Below, piece after piece: positions 1 to 7,054 of a stretch of 7,821 nt of DNA; the first letter of the stretch is position 1, and each line of letters begins with the position of its first letter. This DNA is from Dehalococcoidia bacterium (GTDB lineage Bacteria; Chloroflexota; Dehalococcoidia; UBA1151; UBA1328). The notes under the pieces were generated by a model. It was not told the DNA's origin and did not search any database. It saw only the letters and a program-made list of their open reading frames with translations. The stretch is from contig JASLNQ010000089.1 in assembly GCA_030745955.1 (NCBI GenBank), positions 266 through 8,086 on the forward strand, in the 5' to 3' direction. The position numbers and the translations under genes were made by a program.

Positions 1-45
1 CGGCAACGAACAGCCACAGGCGTGATGGTCGGTCGGCCGCGGCCA

Positions 46-747
46 CTAGTTACCAGCTTCGGCCAGGGCCCGCTCGATCTTCACCCGGAAATCGCCGTAT
101 GGTATGAGTCCCGGGATCATCTCACCGTTGAGGAAGAAAGTCGGCGTTGATCGGACACCCAACTCCTGGCCCGCTTCATAATCGGCCTGGACCTTTTTGA
201 GCTGCTTGTTCGTGTCGAGGCACTCGTCGAACTGGCCCTGGTTTAGCCCTATCATCCCGGCCATAGTCCGAAGGTTGGCGTCTGAATAACCACCCGAGTT
301 GTTCCCACCATAGTTGACGAAGACAGTTTCTTCATACGCTTTGAACCCGGCCTGTTCGGCGGCACACTCTGCTGCTTCAGCCGCACGCCATGATTCATCA
401 CCGATGAAGGGGAAGTGCCTGAACAAGATGTTGACACGCCCGTTATTTACATACTCCTGAATAATCTGTTGCCCTGTCCCGAGGGCAAAGTCAACGCAAA
501 TGTGTCACTGGAAATCACCGAATTCAACCAGGGTCACCGGAGCGTTCGGATCACCGATAAGCGATCCGCCCGACATGAGAAGAGATTCGTCCTCGATTCC
601 GTCATCGTCGGACGACAATACGGTGAATGCCACGACCGCTATCGCGACGATGACAATGGCAACTCCGCCCCAGAGCATCCAGCTTTTCTGGCCGCCCCCG
701 GGTGAATCGTCCGATTGGTTCTGTCTTCGTTCCTGGCGTGTGGTCAA
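46..747 (-). CDS. Membrane-anchored DsbA-like thiol:disulfide oxidoreductase, predicted selenoprotein (UxxC)
   Basis: Read through the in-frame TGA at 505-507, this frame encodes 233 residues. Seen: a polar N-terminus, one hydrophobic segment at about residues 23-44 (likely signal anchor), an acidic linker, then a thioredoxin-fold start (DPNAPVTLVEFGDFQ, 66-80). The active site is Sec81-His-Ile-Cys84. A helical insertion and the cis-proline loop follow (STPTFFLNG, Pro202), and the gene ends at TAG. The parts before and after the TGA lie in the same frame and together make a complete DsbA-like domain of normal length. In this family the CxxC centre makes, breaks or isomerises disulfides in exported proteins, so the domain should face outside the membrane. 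The start is TTG at 747, with a GAGAG stretch about five bases upstream; no ATG or GTG lies just upstream in frame. It is 94 bp behind the methyltransferase gene. Alternative: a nonsense mutation of a Cys codon (TGC or TGT to TGA) making a pseudogene, but the hairpin and exact Cys position argue for recoding. Confidence 0.8.
469..488 (-). promoter_or_regulatory. Candidate bacterial SECIS hairpin
   Basis: In the minus-strand mRNA, UUGCCCU pairs with AGGGCAA (7 perfect base pairs) around a six-base loop CGGGAC. The loop starts 24 bases after the UGA and has G as its second base. This fits the general description of bacterial SECIS elements: a stem-loop inside the coding region just after the UGA, apical loop roughly 16-37 bases away, with a G near the start of the loop. 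Three more pairs (UUG with CAG) can form below, across an ACU bulge. The hairpin would recruit SelB with Sec-tRNA. The function is inferred; the fold is read directly. Confidence 0.68.
505..507 (-). other. In-frame UGA at the active-site Cys position (predicted Sec codon)
   Basis: The minus-strand codon TGA follows GGT-GAT-TTC-CAG (G-D-F-Q) and precedes CAC-ATT-TGC (H-I-C). DsbA-like homologues normally have Cys-x-x-Cys here, so the stop codon falls exactly on the redox-active first cysteine. The reading frame stays open for 152 more codons with clear DsbA-type sequence. TGA is the normal terminator of the GNAT, transpeptidase and LiaF-like genes, so it is not reassigned throughout the genome. 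Confidence 0.78.
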
Positions 748-841
748 ATGCGCTCTCGTTCTTGTTCCCGGCCCCGCTCGTGGTGTATTCCGGGGCAGGT
801 CGTTCCGGTTATCGGAATCAACGGTAGCAGGCCCGGTGTAC

Positions 842-1507
842 TTACGTCTTTATCCCGGTGAATATCACGTGACGAATTCCGCCTTTTCCTTTGTGGGGCT
901 GGATGCGGAGACGGTCGGTGCGAAACCCGTTCCGGCGCATCCGGCTCGGGAATTTCGGCTCGTCGTCGGCCGACCAGATGGCGACCCGGCCCCCGTTTTT
1001 CAGGGCCCGGCGGGTGGCCTGGAGACCCGCGTCGGTATAGAGCCACCCGTTGCTTTCATCGACCAGTGGCGAGGGGCCGTTGTCGACATCGAGCATGATG
1101 GCGTCGAACTCGTTGCGGGCGTTGCGAATTACGCTCACAACGTCGTCCTGCACAAGCTCGGTACGCCCGTCGTCCAGCGGGTGGTCAGCGAATTTCGCAA
1201 GCGGTCCGCGGTTCCACTCCACGACCTCCGGGACGAGTTCGACCTGGACGGCCTTGCCGTCTTCCGGAAGCAGGTCGAGGGTCGAGCGCAGGGTGTAGCC
1301 GAGTCCCAGCCCGCCGATCATGACCCTTGCGCCCGGTTTGAGTTTCTTACACACGACACGGGCCAGCTCGACCTCGGAGAAGTGCATCCGGGTCGACATC
1401 AGCGGCAGGTCGTCGGCCCTGATGATGTACTCGCCGTCGTGCTCAACCAGTTCGAGCCGTGTGCCGTCAGGCGAAACGGCCTCACCGACAGTAATCCAGG
1501 GTTTCAT
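842..1507 (-). CDS. Spermidine-synthase-like SAM-dependent methyltransferase-fold protein
   Basis: The protein has 221 residues with a Rossmann fold of the spermidine synthase/methyltransferase class. Seen: the nucleotide-binding glycine loop (GGLGLGYT, 65-72), an acidic residue ending the next strand (VQVELVPEV, Glu90), a D-D pair at 121-122, and the strand-loop IMLDVDNGP (137-145), which matches the position of the catalytic region of spermidine synthase. It is shorter than typical SpeE (about 280-300 residues) and has only a short N-terminal part, so true polyamine synthesis is uncertain; such proteins are usually annotated only as spermidine-synthase-like. I chose ATG at 1507 because homology-like sequence begins there (MKPWITVGEAV). 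The frame stays open another 70 codons upstream, but that stretch looks non-coding and contains an intergenic repeat. There is no clear Shine-Dalgarno, and a TAGACT box 7 bases before the ATG suggests a leaderless transcript. It ends with TAA, 94 bp before the DsbA-like gene. Confidence 0.8.
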   Translation of the reverse strand: MKPWITVGEAVSPDGTRLELVEHDGEYIIRADDLPLMSTRMHFSEVELARVVCKKLKPGARVMIGGLGLGYTLRSTLDLLPEDGKAVQVELVPEVVEWNRGPLAKFADHPLDDGRTELVQDDVVSVIRNARNEFDAIMLDVDNGPSPLVDESNGWLYTDAGLQATRRALKNGGRVAIWSADDEPKFPSRMRRNGFRTDRLRIQPHKGKGGIRHVIFTGIKT

Positions 1508-1509
1508 AC

Positions 1510-1551
1510 AAGCCAGTCTATGGGATGTTGCCGCCCAACAAGCACTGGCTT
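1510..1551 (-). promoter_or_regulatory. Possible promoter with flanking inverted repeat before the methyltransferase gene
   Basis: On the minus strand TAGACT (1515-1520) matches the actinobacterial -10 pattern TANNNT and ends seven bases before the ATG, so transcription could start at or next to the start codon. An 8-bp inverted repeat (AAGCCAGT at 1510-1517, ACTGGCTT at 1544-1551 on the plus strand) overlaps this box and brackets the likely -35 region. No convincing -35 hexamer is seen. The site could be an operator, or the repeat could be chance. Confidence 0.3.
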
Positions 1552-1570
1552 TATGAGCAGCAACCAACCT

Positions 1571-1595
1571 GATTTCCCGACCCCTGTGAAGGGAC
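1571..1595 (+). repeat. Intergenic short repeat, copy 1
   Basis: A 25-bp unit beginning GATTTCCCGACCCC and ending AGGGAC. It differs from copy 2 (7055-7079) at one position. It lies in the 233-bp gap between the metallopeptidase stop and the methyltransferase start. On the minus strand it can fold as GUCCCU-UCAC-AGGGGU with two wobble pairs. Confidence 0.7.
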
Positions 1596-1740
1596 ACGAG
1601 GCACTCAACCACCGGCGAAGCACAGTGGGTCCACTCGATCCGCAAGCACGGCGCGACCCGACCCTGGTCGCTCGGCTCCAAGGACTCCACTCGGGAAATC
1701 GAGCTGACGCTGTTCACCAGCTAGCAGATCACCTTCGACT

Positions 1741-3309
1741 TTACGGCTGGTAGTCGGGCTCTTCGAACGGGTAGAGCGGGGTGCGGCGCCGGTTGAACGT
1801 AAACGTATCGAGGTCGGCCGAGGTCACACCCGGCGAGTTCACGATAATGATCTCCGCTGCGACCGGCTGGTATGCCGGAAGTGGAGAGTTCACACCCTTC
1901 GCCACCACTATCCGGTACTCCTCCGGGTTGATGCCGATCGAGTACATCTGTTCACGGGCCGTGTTACCGCTTCGCCGCGATGTCAGCACGACCGTTATAC
2001 CGTCGACCGTGTTGAAGCGCACCCTCTGGCCATCGTTGTAGAAACGGAAGCCGCCGTGCGTGGGCCGGGTCTCTTCGTACGAGCCCTCGTCGATGCCTAC
2101 CACCGTACCCGTGATCGCCACCGGCTCGCCGTGCATATCGTCGGTCTTGCCGCCCACATCGAGCGAGATTTCAGCGCCAACACCCGCCGCTACACACGCC
2201 TGCACCGCCTCCGGGTCGTAAAGGGTTTGCAGGTAGCCCTCGACGCCTATCTCTTTGGCGACCTTCAGGATGTGCGTCGAATCGGCTGAGGATCCTCCAC
2301 CGATGTTGTCGCCGACGTCCATCAGGACGATCGGCCCGAGGTGCGAGTGCTCGGAGGGTTCGGCCTCGGTGAGCGCAGAACCATCGTCGGGGAGGAAATT
2401 CTCGACCCCTTCAGGCTTCGGCCCGACATAGCGTTCCTGGGCCTGCGCCAGCGCTTCCTCGATGCTGGGTACCGGCCGGTTCAGGTCGGCCCGCTTCTCC
2501 CATGCGCGGCCGGCCATCCATTTTGCCGTCTCCCTGGCATTTTCCATGTCGCCGTCCGCGATAGCGATCCACGACATTCCCATCTCTTCAACATCCGAGT
2601 ACGGGTAGCCCTCGGCGATCGATGTGTCGAGGATACCCGGCCGTTCGTTGGCCTCAACGCAATCGTCGACCAGCCCCTTCATGGGCTCCTGGCCCGTGAA
2701 CTGCTTGACGATATTGACGAGCAACGGCGGCATTTCGATGAACTGGACCGGGTTAATTTCGCCCTTCACGGTCCGGTAGATCATCTCGGCGGTCTTGCGG
2801 CCCCTGAGCTTCGTGTCGAGGTGGGGGCAGGTCCGCCAGACCACGCACACGTCTGTGTTGGCGACAGTTTCTTTTGAGATGTTGGCGTGCATGTCGAGCG
2901 TGATGCCGACCGGCACATCGCCACCGACGATCTCTCTCACGGCCCGCGTGAACTCGCCGTCCATGTCGGGGAATTCCTCGGAGACCGCAGCGCCGTGGTT
3001 GCAGATCAAGACCGCGTCCCACGGTCCCTGGTCGCGCAGCATACCAAGCATCTCGGTTGAAAGCCGGTCGTAGGCGTCCTTCGTGATGGTGCCGATTGGA
3101 CCGGTCTGCGCATACATCAGCGGCACCGCTTCGAACCCGAGCTCGTTGGCCGCCTGGAGGTAGCCGGCGATGGTGTACTCGGACTCGGCGTACTGGTCGA
3201 CGAGGTCCTGCCCGCGCAGTATCAGGGCGTTCTCAAACTGCTCGTAGGTCGCAGGGACCCTCGAAAACGTGTTGGTTTCGTGCGAAATGCCGAGAATTGC
3301 GAATCTCAT
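1741..3309 (-). CDS. M81-family (MlrC-like) zinc metallopeptidase
   Basis: The protein has 522 residues, full length for the MlrC/M81 family, whose founding member cleaves linearised microcystin and its tetrapeptide. Seen in order: the N-terminal strand ending in HETNTF (10-15), an acidic residue in a SEYTIAGY stretch (Glu44), NHGAAVSE (His105), LDMHANIS (Asp139, His141), and CPHLDTK (His163). These match the positions of the family's metal ligands. The C-terminal MlrC domain carries DVGDNIGGGSSADST (331-345). No signal peptide is seen, so it is probably cytoplasmic. Most members are uncharacterised and their substrates are unknown; microcystin should not be assumed. Start: ATG at 3309, because GGAG lies six bases upstream and family sequence begins there; another ATG at 3336 lies in frame but adds only nine unrelated residues. 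It follows the GNAT gene by 40 bp, suggesting co-transcription. It ends with TAA. Confidence 0.88.
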   Translation of the reverse strand: MRFAILGISHETNTFSRVPATYEQFENALILRGQDLVDQYAESEYTIAGYLQAANELGFEAVPLMYAQTGPIGTITKDAYDRLSTEMLGMLRDQGPWDAVLICNHGAAVSEEFPDMDGEFTRAVREIVGGDVPVGITLDMHANISKETVANTDVCVVWRTCPHLDTKLRGRKTAEMIYRTVKGEINPVQFIEMPPLLVNIVKQFTGQEPMKGLVDDCVEANERPGILDTSIAEGYPYSDVEEMGMSWIAIADGDMENARETAKWMAGRAWEKRADLNRPVPSIEEALAQAQERYVGPKPEGVENFLPDDGSALTEAEPSEHSHLGPIVLMDVGDNIGGGSSADSTHILKVAKEIGVEGYLQTLYDPEAVQACVAAGVGAEISLDVGGKTDDMHGEPVAITGTVVGIDEGSYEETRPTHGGFRFYNDGQRVRFNTVDGITVVLTSRRSGNTAREQMYSIGINPEEYRIVVAKGVNSPLPAYQPVAAEIIIVNSPGVTSADLDTFTFNRRRTPLYPFEEPDYQP

Positions 3310-3349
3310 TTTGCGCTCCAGGCCGATGTGCTCCATGCGGGGTGGGTGT

Positions 3350-4141
3350 TCACGATGACGGTCGAGATAATACCTCTATCCACGTCGGTTTGAACCCGGC
3401 GGCGAGGGCAGTTCTCATCGAAGGGACGTTCGAGCTGGACGTGCCGTAGTAGGGCAGTTTTCCCGCATCCAGGACCGCCCCCGCAACCGCGGAAGTTATC
3501 GCGGGCGCGATGCCCTTGCCCTGGTGACCGGGTGCCACGTCGATACCGAGTTGCCACATGTCGGGCGAGTCGGCCGATGCCCCGCAGACGCCCACCACCT
3601 CGCCGTCCTTCTCGGCGATACCGGCCACCATCGTCGGGCGTGCAGTCTCCGTCGGATCTTCAGAAATGGCGTAGGACCACATGACCCGCTGCTGAATGCT
3701 GTCGGCTCCGGCGCGGTCGACCACCCTTACGCTGTAGCCCTCGGGCGCTTCGACCCGGACCAGGCTCTGCCGCGAGGCCGCAAATCGTGGGAACGGACCG
3801 TAGAGGACGAGCCCCTCGGGCCTGATAAGTTCTGCCATTCGGCCCATCCGTCCCGGCATGAATATCTCGTCGCGGGTCGCTTCGTCCACCGGACCAAACA
3901 CCTCCTCCGCCCACGCCAGGTGGGGTTCGTCGACGCACACGATTCCGCCGCTCCCCAGCGAGGCGATGCCAATCTTGCCGGGGTGCGGCGGAAACAGCCG
4001 GTGTGCCGGATTTTCGTGGGCGTCGGGGGCGCGCACCGAGATGTGGACCCTGCCATCGGTGAGGTCGGTTGAAGAGCACGACAACTCGGCGGCGAGCATC
4101 GCGATCACCGTTTCCTGGATGTCCTGTGCAGTTTCGATCAA
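3350..4141 (-). CDS. GNAT-family N-acetyltransferase
   Basis: The protein is up to 263 residues. The C-terminal half is a GNAT fold: a strand with conserved turn (GIAEKDGEVVGVCG, about 174-187), motif A with the acetyl-CoA pyrophosphate loop (QLGIDVAPGHQGKGIA, 197-212, Q-G-K-G-I-A), and motif B (SSNVPSMRTALAAGF, 236-250). The N-terminal 130 residues are not recognised and may bind the substrate. GNAT enzymes transfer an acetyl group from acetyl-CoA to an amine; the acceptor is not predictable here. The start is uncertain: TTG at 4141 is the first possible start in the open frame, while GTG at codon 12 (preceded by AGGA) and ATG at codon 15 are alternatives. It is first in a probable operon with the metallopeptidase, 40 bp downstream, and divergent from the Ntn hydrolase gene. 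Confidence 0.8.
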   Translation of the reverse strand: MIETAQDIQETVIAMLAAELSCSSTDLTDGRVHISVRAPDAHENPAHRLFPPHPGKIGIASLGSGGIVCVDEPHLAWAEEVFGPVDEATRDEIFMPGRMGRMAELIRPEGLVLYGPFPRFAASRQSLVRVEAPEGYSVRVVDRAGADSIQQRVMWSYAISEDPTETARPTMVAGIAEKDGEVVGVCGASADSPDMWQLGIDVAPGHQGKGIAPAITSAVAGAVLDAGKLPYYGTSSSNVPSMRTALAAGFKPTWIEVLSRPSS

Positions 4142-4394
4142 CGTATTGCCAGCCCCTGTTTTTTCGCCGAGTCGAAGGTCGTCAAACCATCGGTTTGCCC
4201 CACGACGTCAACAAGACTACAGCGACGGGCGAACCGCAACACGGCCTGCGTCTGCCCGGGTCATTTCCCTCGACGTCGAACAGGCATCGCACAGGTGTCG
4301 GGCGGGCGTAAGATGTCGCCGAGCTGCGAAACTTAGATCCGACAACCCACCCTTCTGGCAACACACCGTTTCGCCAATCGAGAAAGAACCTGCC
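4142..4394. promoter_or_regulatory. Divergent intergenic (promoter) region
   Basis: This gap of about 250 bp lies between the start of the minus-strand GNAT gene and the start of the plus-strand transpeptidase gene, so it must hold promoters for both. Seen: possible -10 boxes TAAGAT (about 4311-4316, plus strand) and TAGTCT (minus strand, near 4215), neither with a clear -35; a 15-bp inverted repeat at 4183-4197; and a 10-bp palindrome TCGACGTCGA at 4270-4279, with a second GACGTC at 4204-4209. No gene is apparent in it. Confidence 0.4.
4183..4197. promoter_or_regulatory. Inverted repeat CAAACC-ATC-GGTTTG, possible operator
   Basis: Two perfect 6-bp arms around a 3-bp spacer, about 40 bp before the GNAT start codon. 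The size and place suit a dimeric regulator's binding site. There is no regulator gene in the window to pair it with, and chance is possible. Confidence 0.3.
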
Positions 4395-6101
4395 GTGCGA
4401 ACCAGCTCAACCATCTACCGCCACGAGGAAATCTCAGCCGAATCGGGCATGGTTGTAGCCCAGCACCTCAGTGCCGCCCGCGCCGGCGTCGAGGTCCTCC
4501 AGCGCGGTGGTAACGCGGTCGACGCCGCGGTAACGACCGCCTTCGCCACCGGTGTACTGCTGCCGATCTGGAACGGTGTCGGTGGCGGCGGCGTGATGAC
4601 GGTGCACCTTGACGGCGGTGGTGGTGGCGCAATCGACTTTGGAATGCAGGCCCCCGGGCTGGCACGTCCCGACATGTACGAGCTCGACCACGGCCCGAAC
4701 GGGCTCGACGTGCAGGGGCACTCGCGCCGTTTCTCGTGGCGAAAGGTGAAAGACAACGCCAATACCGAGGGCTATACCTCGATCGCAATACCCGGCACCG
4801 TGGCTGGCCTGACGACCGCACTCGAAAAGTGGGGCACGATCGAACTCGACCAGGCGGTCGCCCCGGCCATCAGGCTCGCCCAAGATGGCTTTCCGCTCTC
4901 AAGGACGGTCGCGGTCATGATGGCCGACCGTCACGCATTGCTCTCACGCTTCCCCGTGACCTCCGAGATATATCTCAACAACGGATCACCGCTGAGTCCG
5001 GGTGCCCATTTCGTGCAGAAAGAGCACGCCCAAACACTCGAACGGATCGGTCGTAACGGGCCGTCCGAGATGTACGGCGGCGAGACGGGTGCGAGGATCG
5101 CCGAGGATGTCGAAAAGAACGGTGGCTACCTGCGACTCTCCGACTTCGAGCAGTACCGGCCGATCGTTCACGACCGACCGCTGACGGGAACCTACCGGGG
5201 GTTCGGAATATCGGGCGTAACGGGTCCCTGTGCCGGTCCGACCGCCTTCGAAATTCTGAACATCCTCGGCCAGTTCGACCTCGCCGGGATGGGTCATGGC
5301 AGCGCTGACTTCCTGCACACGCTGATCGAGGCAGTGAAGCTCGCTGCAGTCGACCGGTTCAGCTTCATGGGCGACCCTGCAGTGTACGGGTTCCCGATCG
5401 ATTCCCTGGCCGATCCCGATTACGCAAAGGGCCGCGCCGCCAAAATCGACATGTCCACCGCCACCGAGTTCACCCCCGGTGACCCGTGGTCGTTCACCGA
5501 CACAAAACACCCGGCGAACTTCCCGGCACGGGCCGGATCGGCGCCCGATAACGGCACGACCCATCTCACGACGGCAGACAGTGACGGCAACATGGTCGCG
5601 CTGACCCAGACCAACCTCGGGTTCAGCGGTGTCGTGAGCCCCGGCGTCGGGGTGATGATGAACAACGCGATGGGCTGGTCGGCCCCGATGCCGGGGACAG
5701 TGAACTCGATCGCACCCTTCGCCCGTGCGCTGAACAACATGACACCGGTGGTCCTCCATGAAAACGGTCGGGCCGTCATGGCGATAGGCGGTTCTGGCGG
5801 TCGGCGCATCTGGCCCGCGGTGGTCCAGGCGGTCGTCAACCGGGTCGACTTTGGAATGGGTCTCCAGGAAGCCCTTGAGCAGCCCAGGATCCACGTCGAA
5901 TCGGACGATCCGGTGATCGACCCGCGATTCGGTGACAACGTATTGAACGAACTAAATCGCCGGGGGCACAACTACCAACTGCCACCGGAAGAATTTACCC
6001 TGTGGCCGTTTGCGGAACCCAACGGGATCGTCCGCGAGGGCAACGAATGGAAAAGCGGACTGGCCCCGCTCACCAAACCTGCACACGCCGCAGGCTACTG
6101 A
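4395..6101 (+). CDS. Gamma-glutamyltranspeptidase-family Ntn hydrolase
   Basis: The protein has 568 residues, normal for this family of self-cleaving N-terminal nucleophile hydrolases. Seen: LQRGGNAVDAAV (35-46), the glycine-rich GVGGGGVMTV stretch, the predicted cleavage and nucleophile site NGTTHLTTADSDGN with Thr388 as the new N-terminus of the small subunit, MMNNAMGWS after it, and GGSGG (Ser467 region) matching the oxyanion/substrate loop. Autocleavage would give a large subunit of about 387 and a small one of about 181 residues. Odd: the usual D-F-R-E-x-A-P, whose Arg binds the gamma-glutamyl carboxylate, reads D-F-G-M-Q-A-P (Gly83, Met84), so the substrate may differ from glutathione. 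No signal peptide is seen, unlike classical periplasmic GGT. The start is GTG at 4395, preceded by a weak GAGAAAG; the longer open frame upstream overlaps the GNAT gene in antisense and is not coding. Divergent from the GNAT gene. Stop TGA. Confidence 0.87.
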   Translation: MRTSSTIYRHEEISAESGMVVAQHLSAARAGVEVLQRGGNAVDAAVTTAFATGVLLPIWNGVGGGGVMTVHLDGGGGGAIDFGMQAPGLARPDMYELDHGPNGLDVQGHSRRFSWRKVKDNANTEGYTSIAIPGTVAGLTTALEKWGTIELDQAVAPAIRLAQDGFPLSRTVAVMMADRHALLSRFPVTSEIYLNNGSPLSPGAHFVQKEHAQTLERIGRNGPSEMYGGETGARIAEDVEKNGGYLRLSDFEQYRPIVHDRPLTGTYRGFGISGVTGPCAGPTAFEILNILGQFDLAGMGHGSADFLHTLIEAVKLAAVDRFSFMGDPAVYGFPIDSLADPDYAKGRAAKIDMSTATEFTPGDPWSFTDTKHPANFPARAGSAPDNGTTHLTTADSDGNMVALTQTNLGFSGVVSPGVGVMMNNAMGWSAPMPGTVNSIAPFARALNNMTPVVLHENGRAVMAIGGSGGRRIWPAVVQAVVNRVDFGMGLQEALEQPRIHVESDDPVIDPRFGDNVLNELNRRGHNYQLPPEEFTLWPFAEPNGIVREGNEWKSGLAPLTKPAHAAGY

Positions 6102-6258
6102 CCTGGGCACGGAGTCTTCGAGTTTCCGTTCCCCGGCCACCAAACCTTCTCCCCCGGGGAGTAGGAATAATGGGATAGGCCGCCTCGAAATGAAGCCCTC
6201 TCCGTCCAGGTAGAGAGTCTGGTTGAGGGGGAACGTGGACGACATACGAAGGACATTT

Positions 6259-7032
6259 ATGACCAGCGGAAAACTCGATGGAAAAGTGGCGTTAATTACC
6301 GGCGCCGGCTCTGGGATCGGCGCAGCCACGGCGCGCCTCATGGCAGCCGAGGGCGCAGCTGGAGCGGTGACCGGTATCCCCGACGACCTTGTGATTGCCG
6401 TCGCCGCTGAAATCACCGCTTCGGGCGGATCGGCCGTGGCGATTCCGACCGATGTTTCCGATCCCAAACAGGTCGAAGCCGCCGTCGAACAGACTGTCGG
6501 GGCATTTGGCCGCCTCGACATCCTGGTGCCAAACGCGGGAGTTCAGATGCACCGGGAAGACCGCAACCTCCACGAGCTTCCCGAAGCGGTCTGGGACCGC
6601 ACCCACGATGTGAACTACAAGGGCCAGTACCACGCCTGCAAGTACGGCCTTGCGCAAATGGTCAAGCAGGGCGAAGGCGGCGTGGTGATACTCGTTGCCT
6701 CGGTCACCACCCTCAGGGGCACGACGCCAAACGTGTCCTACTCGACCGGCAAGGCGGGGCTCGTGAACCTGGCCCGCCACATAGCGGTGCACTACGGAGG
6801 GCAGGGGATCAGGGCCAACAGCATTTGCCCGGGGGCCCTCGTCCGGACGCCCGATCACGACGATCACCCCGATCCCGAGGGTTGCGCAGCCGGGATAGTC
6901 GGCAAGATCCCACTCGGCAGGCTCGGGACGCCCGAAGACATCGCCCCGTTCATCACGTTCCTGGCGACCGACGATGCGTCGTACGCGAGCGGGGCGAACT
7001 ACGTCGTCGACGGCGGCCTGACGGTCACCTAG
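6259..7032 (+). CDS. Short-chain dehydrogenase/reductase (SDR)
   Basis: The protein has 257 residues, the classical SDR size. Seen: the dinucleotide-binding loop TGAGSGIG (14-21), PTDVSD (63-68, contact with adenine), NAG (92-94), the catalytic tetrad Asn119, Ser148, Tyr161 and Lys165 (YSTGK), then PGALVRTP after strand six, and the C-terminal ASGANYVVDGG typical of the family. It would oxidise or reduce an alcohol/ketone substrate with NAD(H) or NADP(H); the substrate is not predictable. The segment after strand two reads AVTGIPDD, without the usual Arg or Asp that marks cofactor preference, so this is left open. Start: ATG at 6259, with a strong AAGGA five bases upstream; an in-frame start at 6223 lacks this. 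It is 157 bp downstream of the transpeptidase gene on the same strand, so co-transcription is possible but not shown. Stop TAG. Confidence 0.9.
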   Translation: MTSGKLDGKVALITGAGSGIGAATARLMAAEGAAGAVTGIPDDLVIAVAAEITASGGSAVAIPTDVSDPKQVEAAVEQTVGAFGRLDILVPNAGVQMHREDRNLHELPEAVWDRTHDVNYKGQYHACKYGLAQMVKQGEGGVVILVASVTTLRGTTPNVSYSTGKAGLVNLARHIAVHYGGQGIRANSICPGALVRTPDHDDHPDPEGCAAGIVGKIPLGRLGTPEDIAPFITFLATDDASYASGANYVVDGGLTVT

Positions 7033-7054
7033 GGATACCTTGATCGACCCACCC

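Larger units (their letters stand above)
1508..1740. other. Intergenic region between metallopeptidase and methyltransferase genes
   Basis: No convincing gene is present. The region holds repeat copy 1, the possible methyltransferase promoter, and a hairpin-capable stretch at 1653-1671 (GCGACC and GGTCGC arms, 7-base loop). That hairpin lies about 70 bp after the metallopeptidase stop and lacks a T-tract, so it is at most a weak terminator candidate. Confidence 0.5.

Noticed and set aside
35..44. Palindrome GGCCGCGGCC just past the DsbA-like stop
   Set aside because: Too short a stem and no T-tract; common by chance in GC-rich DNA.
46..426. Separate 126-residue gene with a TTG start
   Set aside because: It is the C-terminal half of a DsbA-like protein with no active site of its own; the frame continues without a break up to the TGA at 505-507 and beyond.
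505..507. TGA reassigned to an amino acid genome-wide
   Set aside because: TGA terminates the GNAT, transpeptidase and LiaF-like genes at sensible family ends, so global reassignment does not fit.
803..817. TTCCG-GTTAT-CGGAA inverted repeat before the DsbA-like gene
   Set aside because: The arms are only 5 bp with no promoter boxes clearly linked to it; could be chance.
1508..1717. N-terminal extension of the methyltransferase
   Set aside because: The 70 extra codons lack family-like sequence, overlap repeat copy 1 and the putative promoter, and precede a plausible ATG.
500..1753. 417-codon plus-strand open frame
   Set aside because: It is antisense to the DsbA-like and methyltransferase genes, both of which have clear family motifs; its composition is typical of a high-GC shadow frame.
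3858..4394. N-terminal extension of the transpeptidase
   Set aside because: The extension is antisense to the GNAT gene and covers the divergent promoter region; family sequence begins only after the GTG at 4395.
4986..5894. 302-codon minus-strand open frame
   Set aside because: It lies antisense inside the transpeptidase gene and has no recognisable motif.
6131..6161. Hairpin-like GC-rich stretch after the transpeptidase gene (CTCCCCCGGGGAG)
   Set aside because: No T-tract follows, and the perfect palindrome leaves too small a loop unless inner pairs open; not enough to call a terminator.
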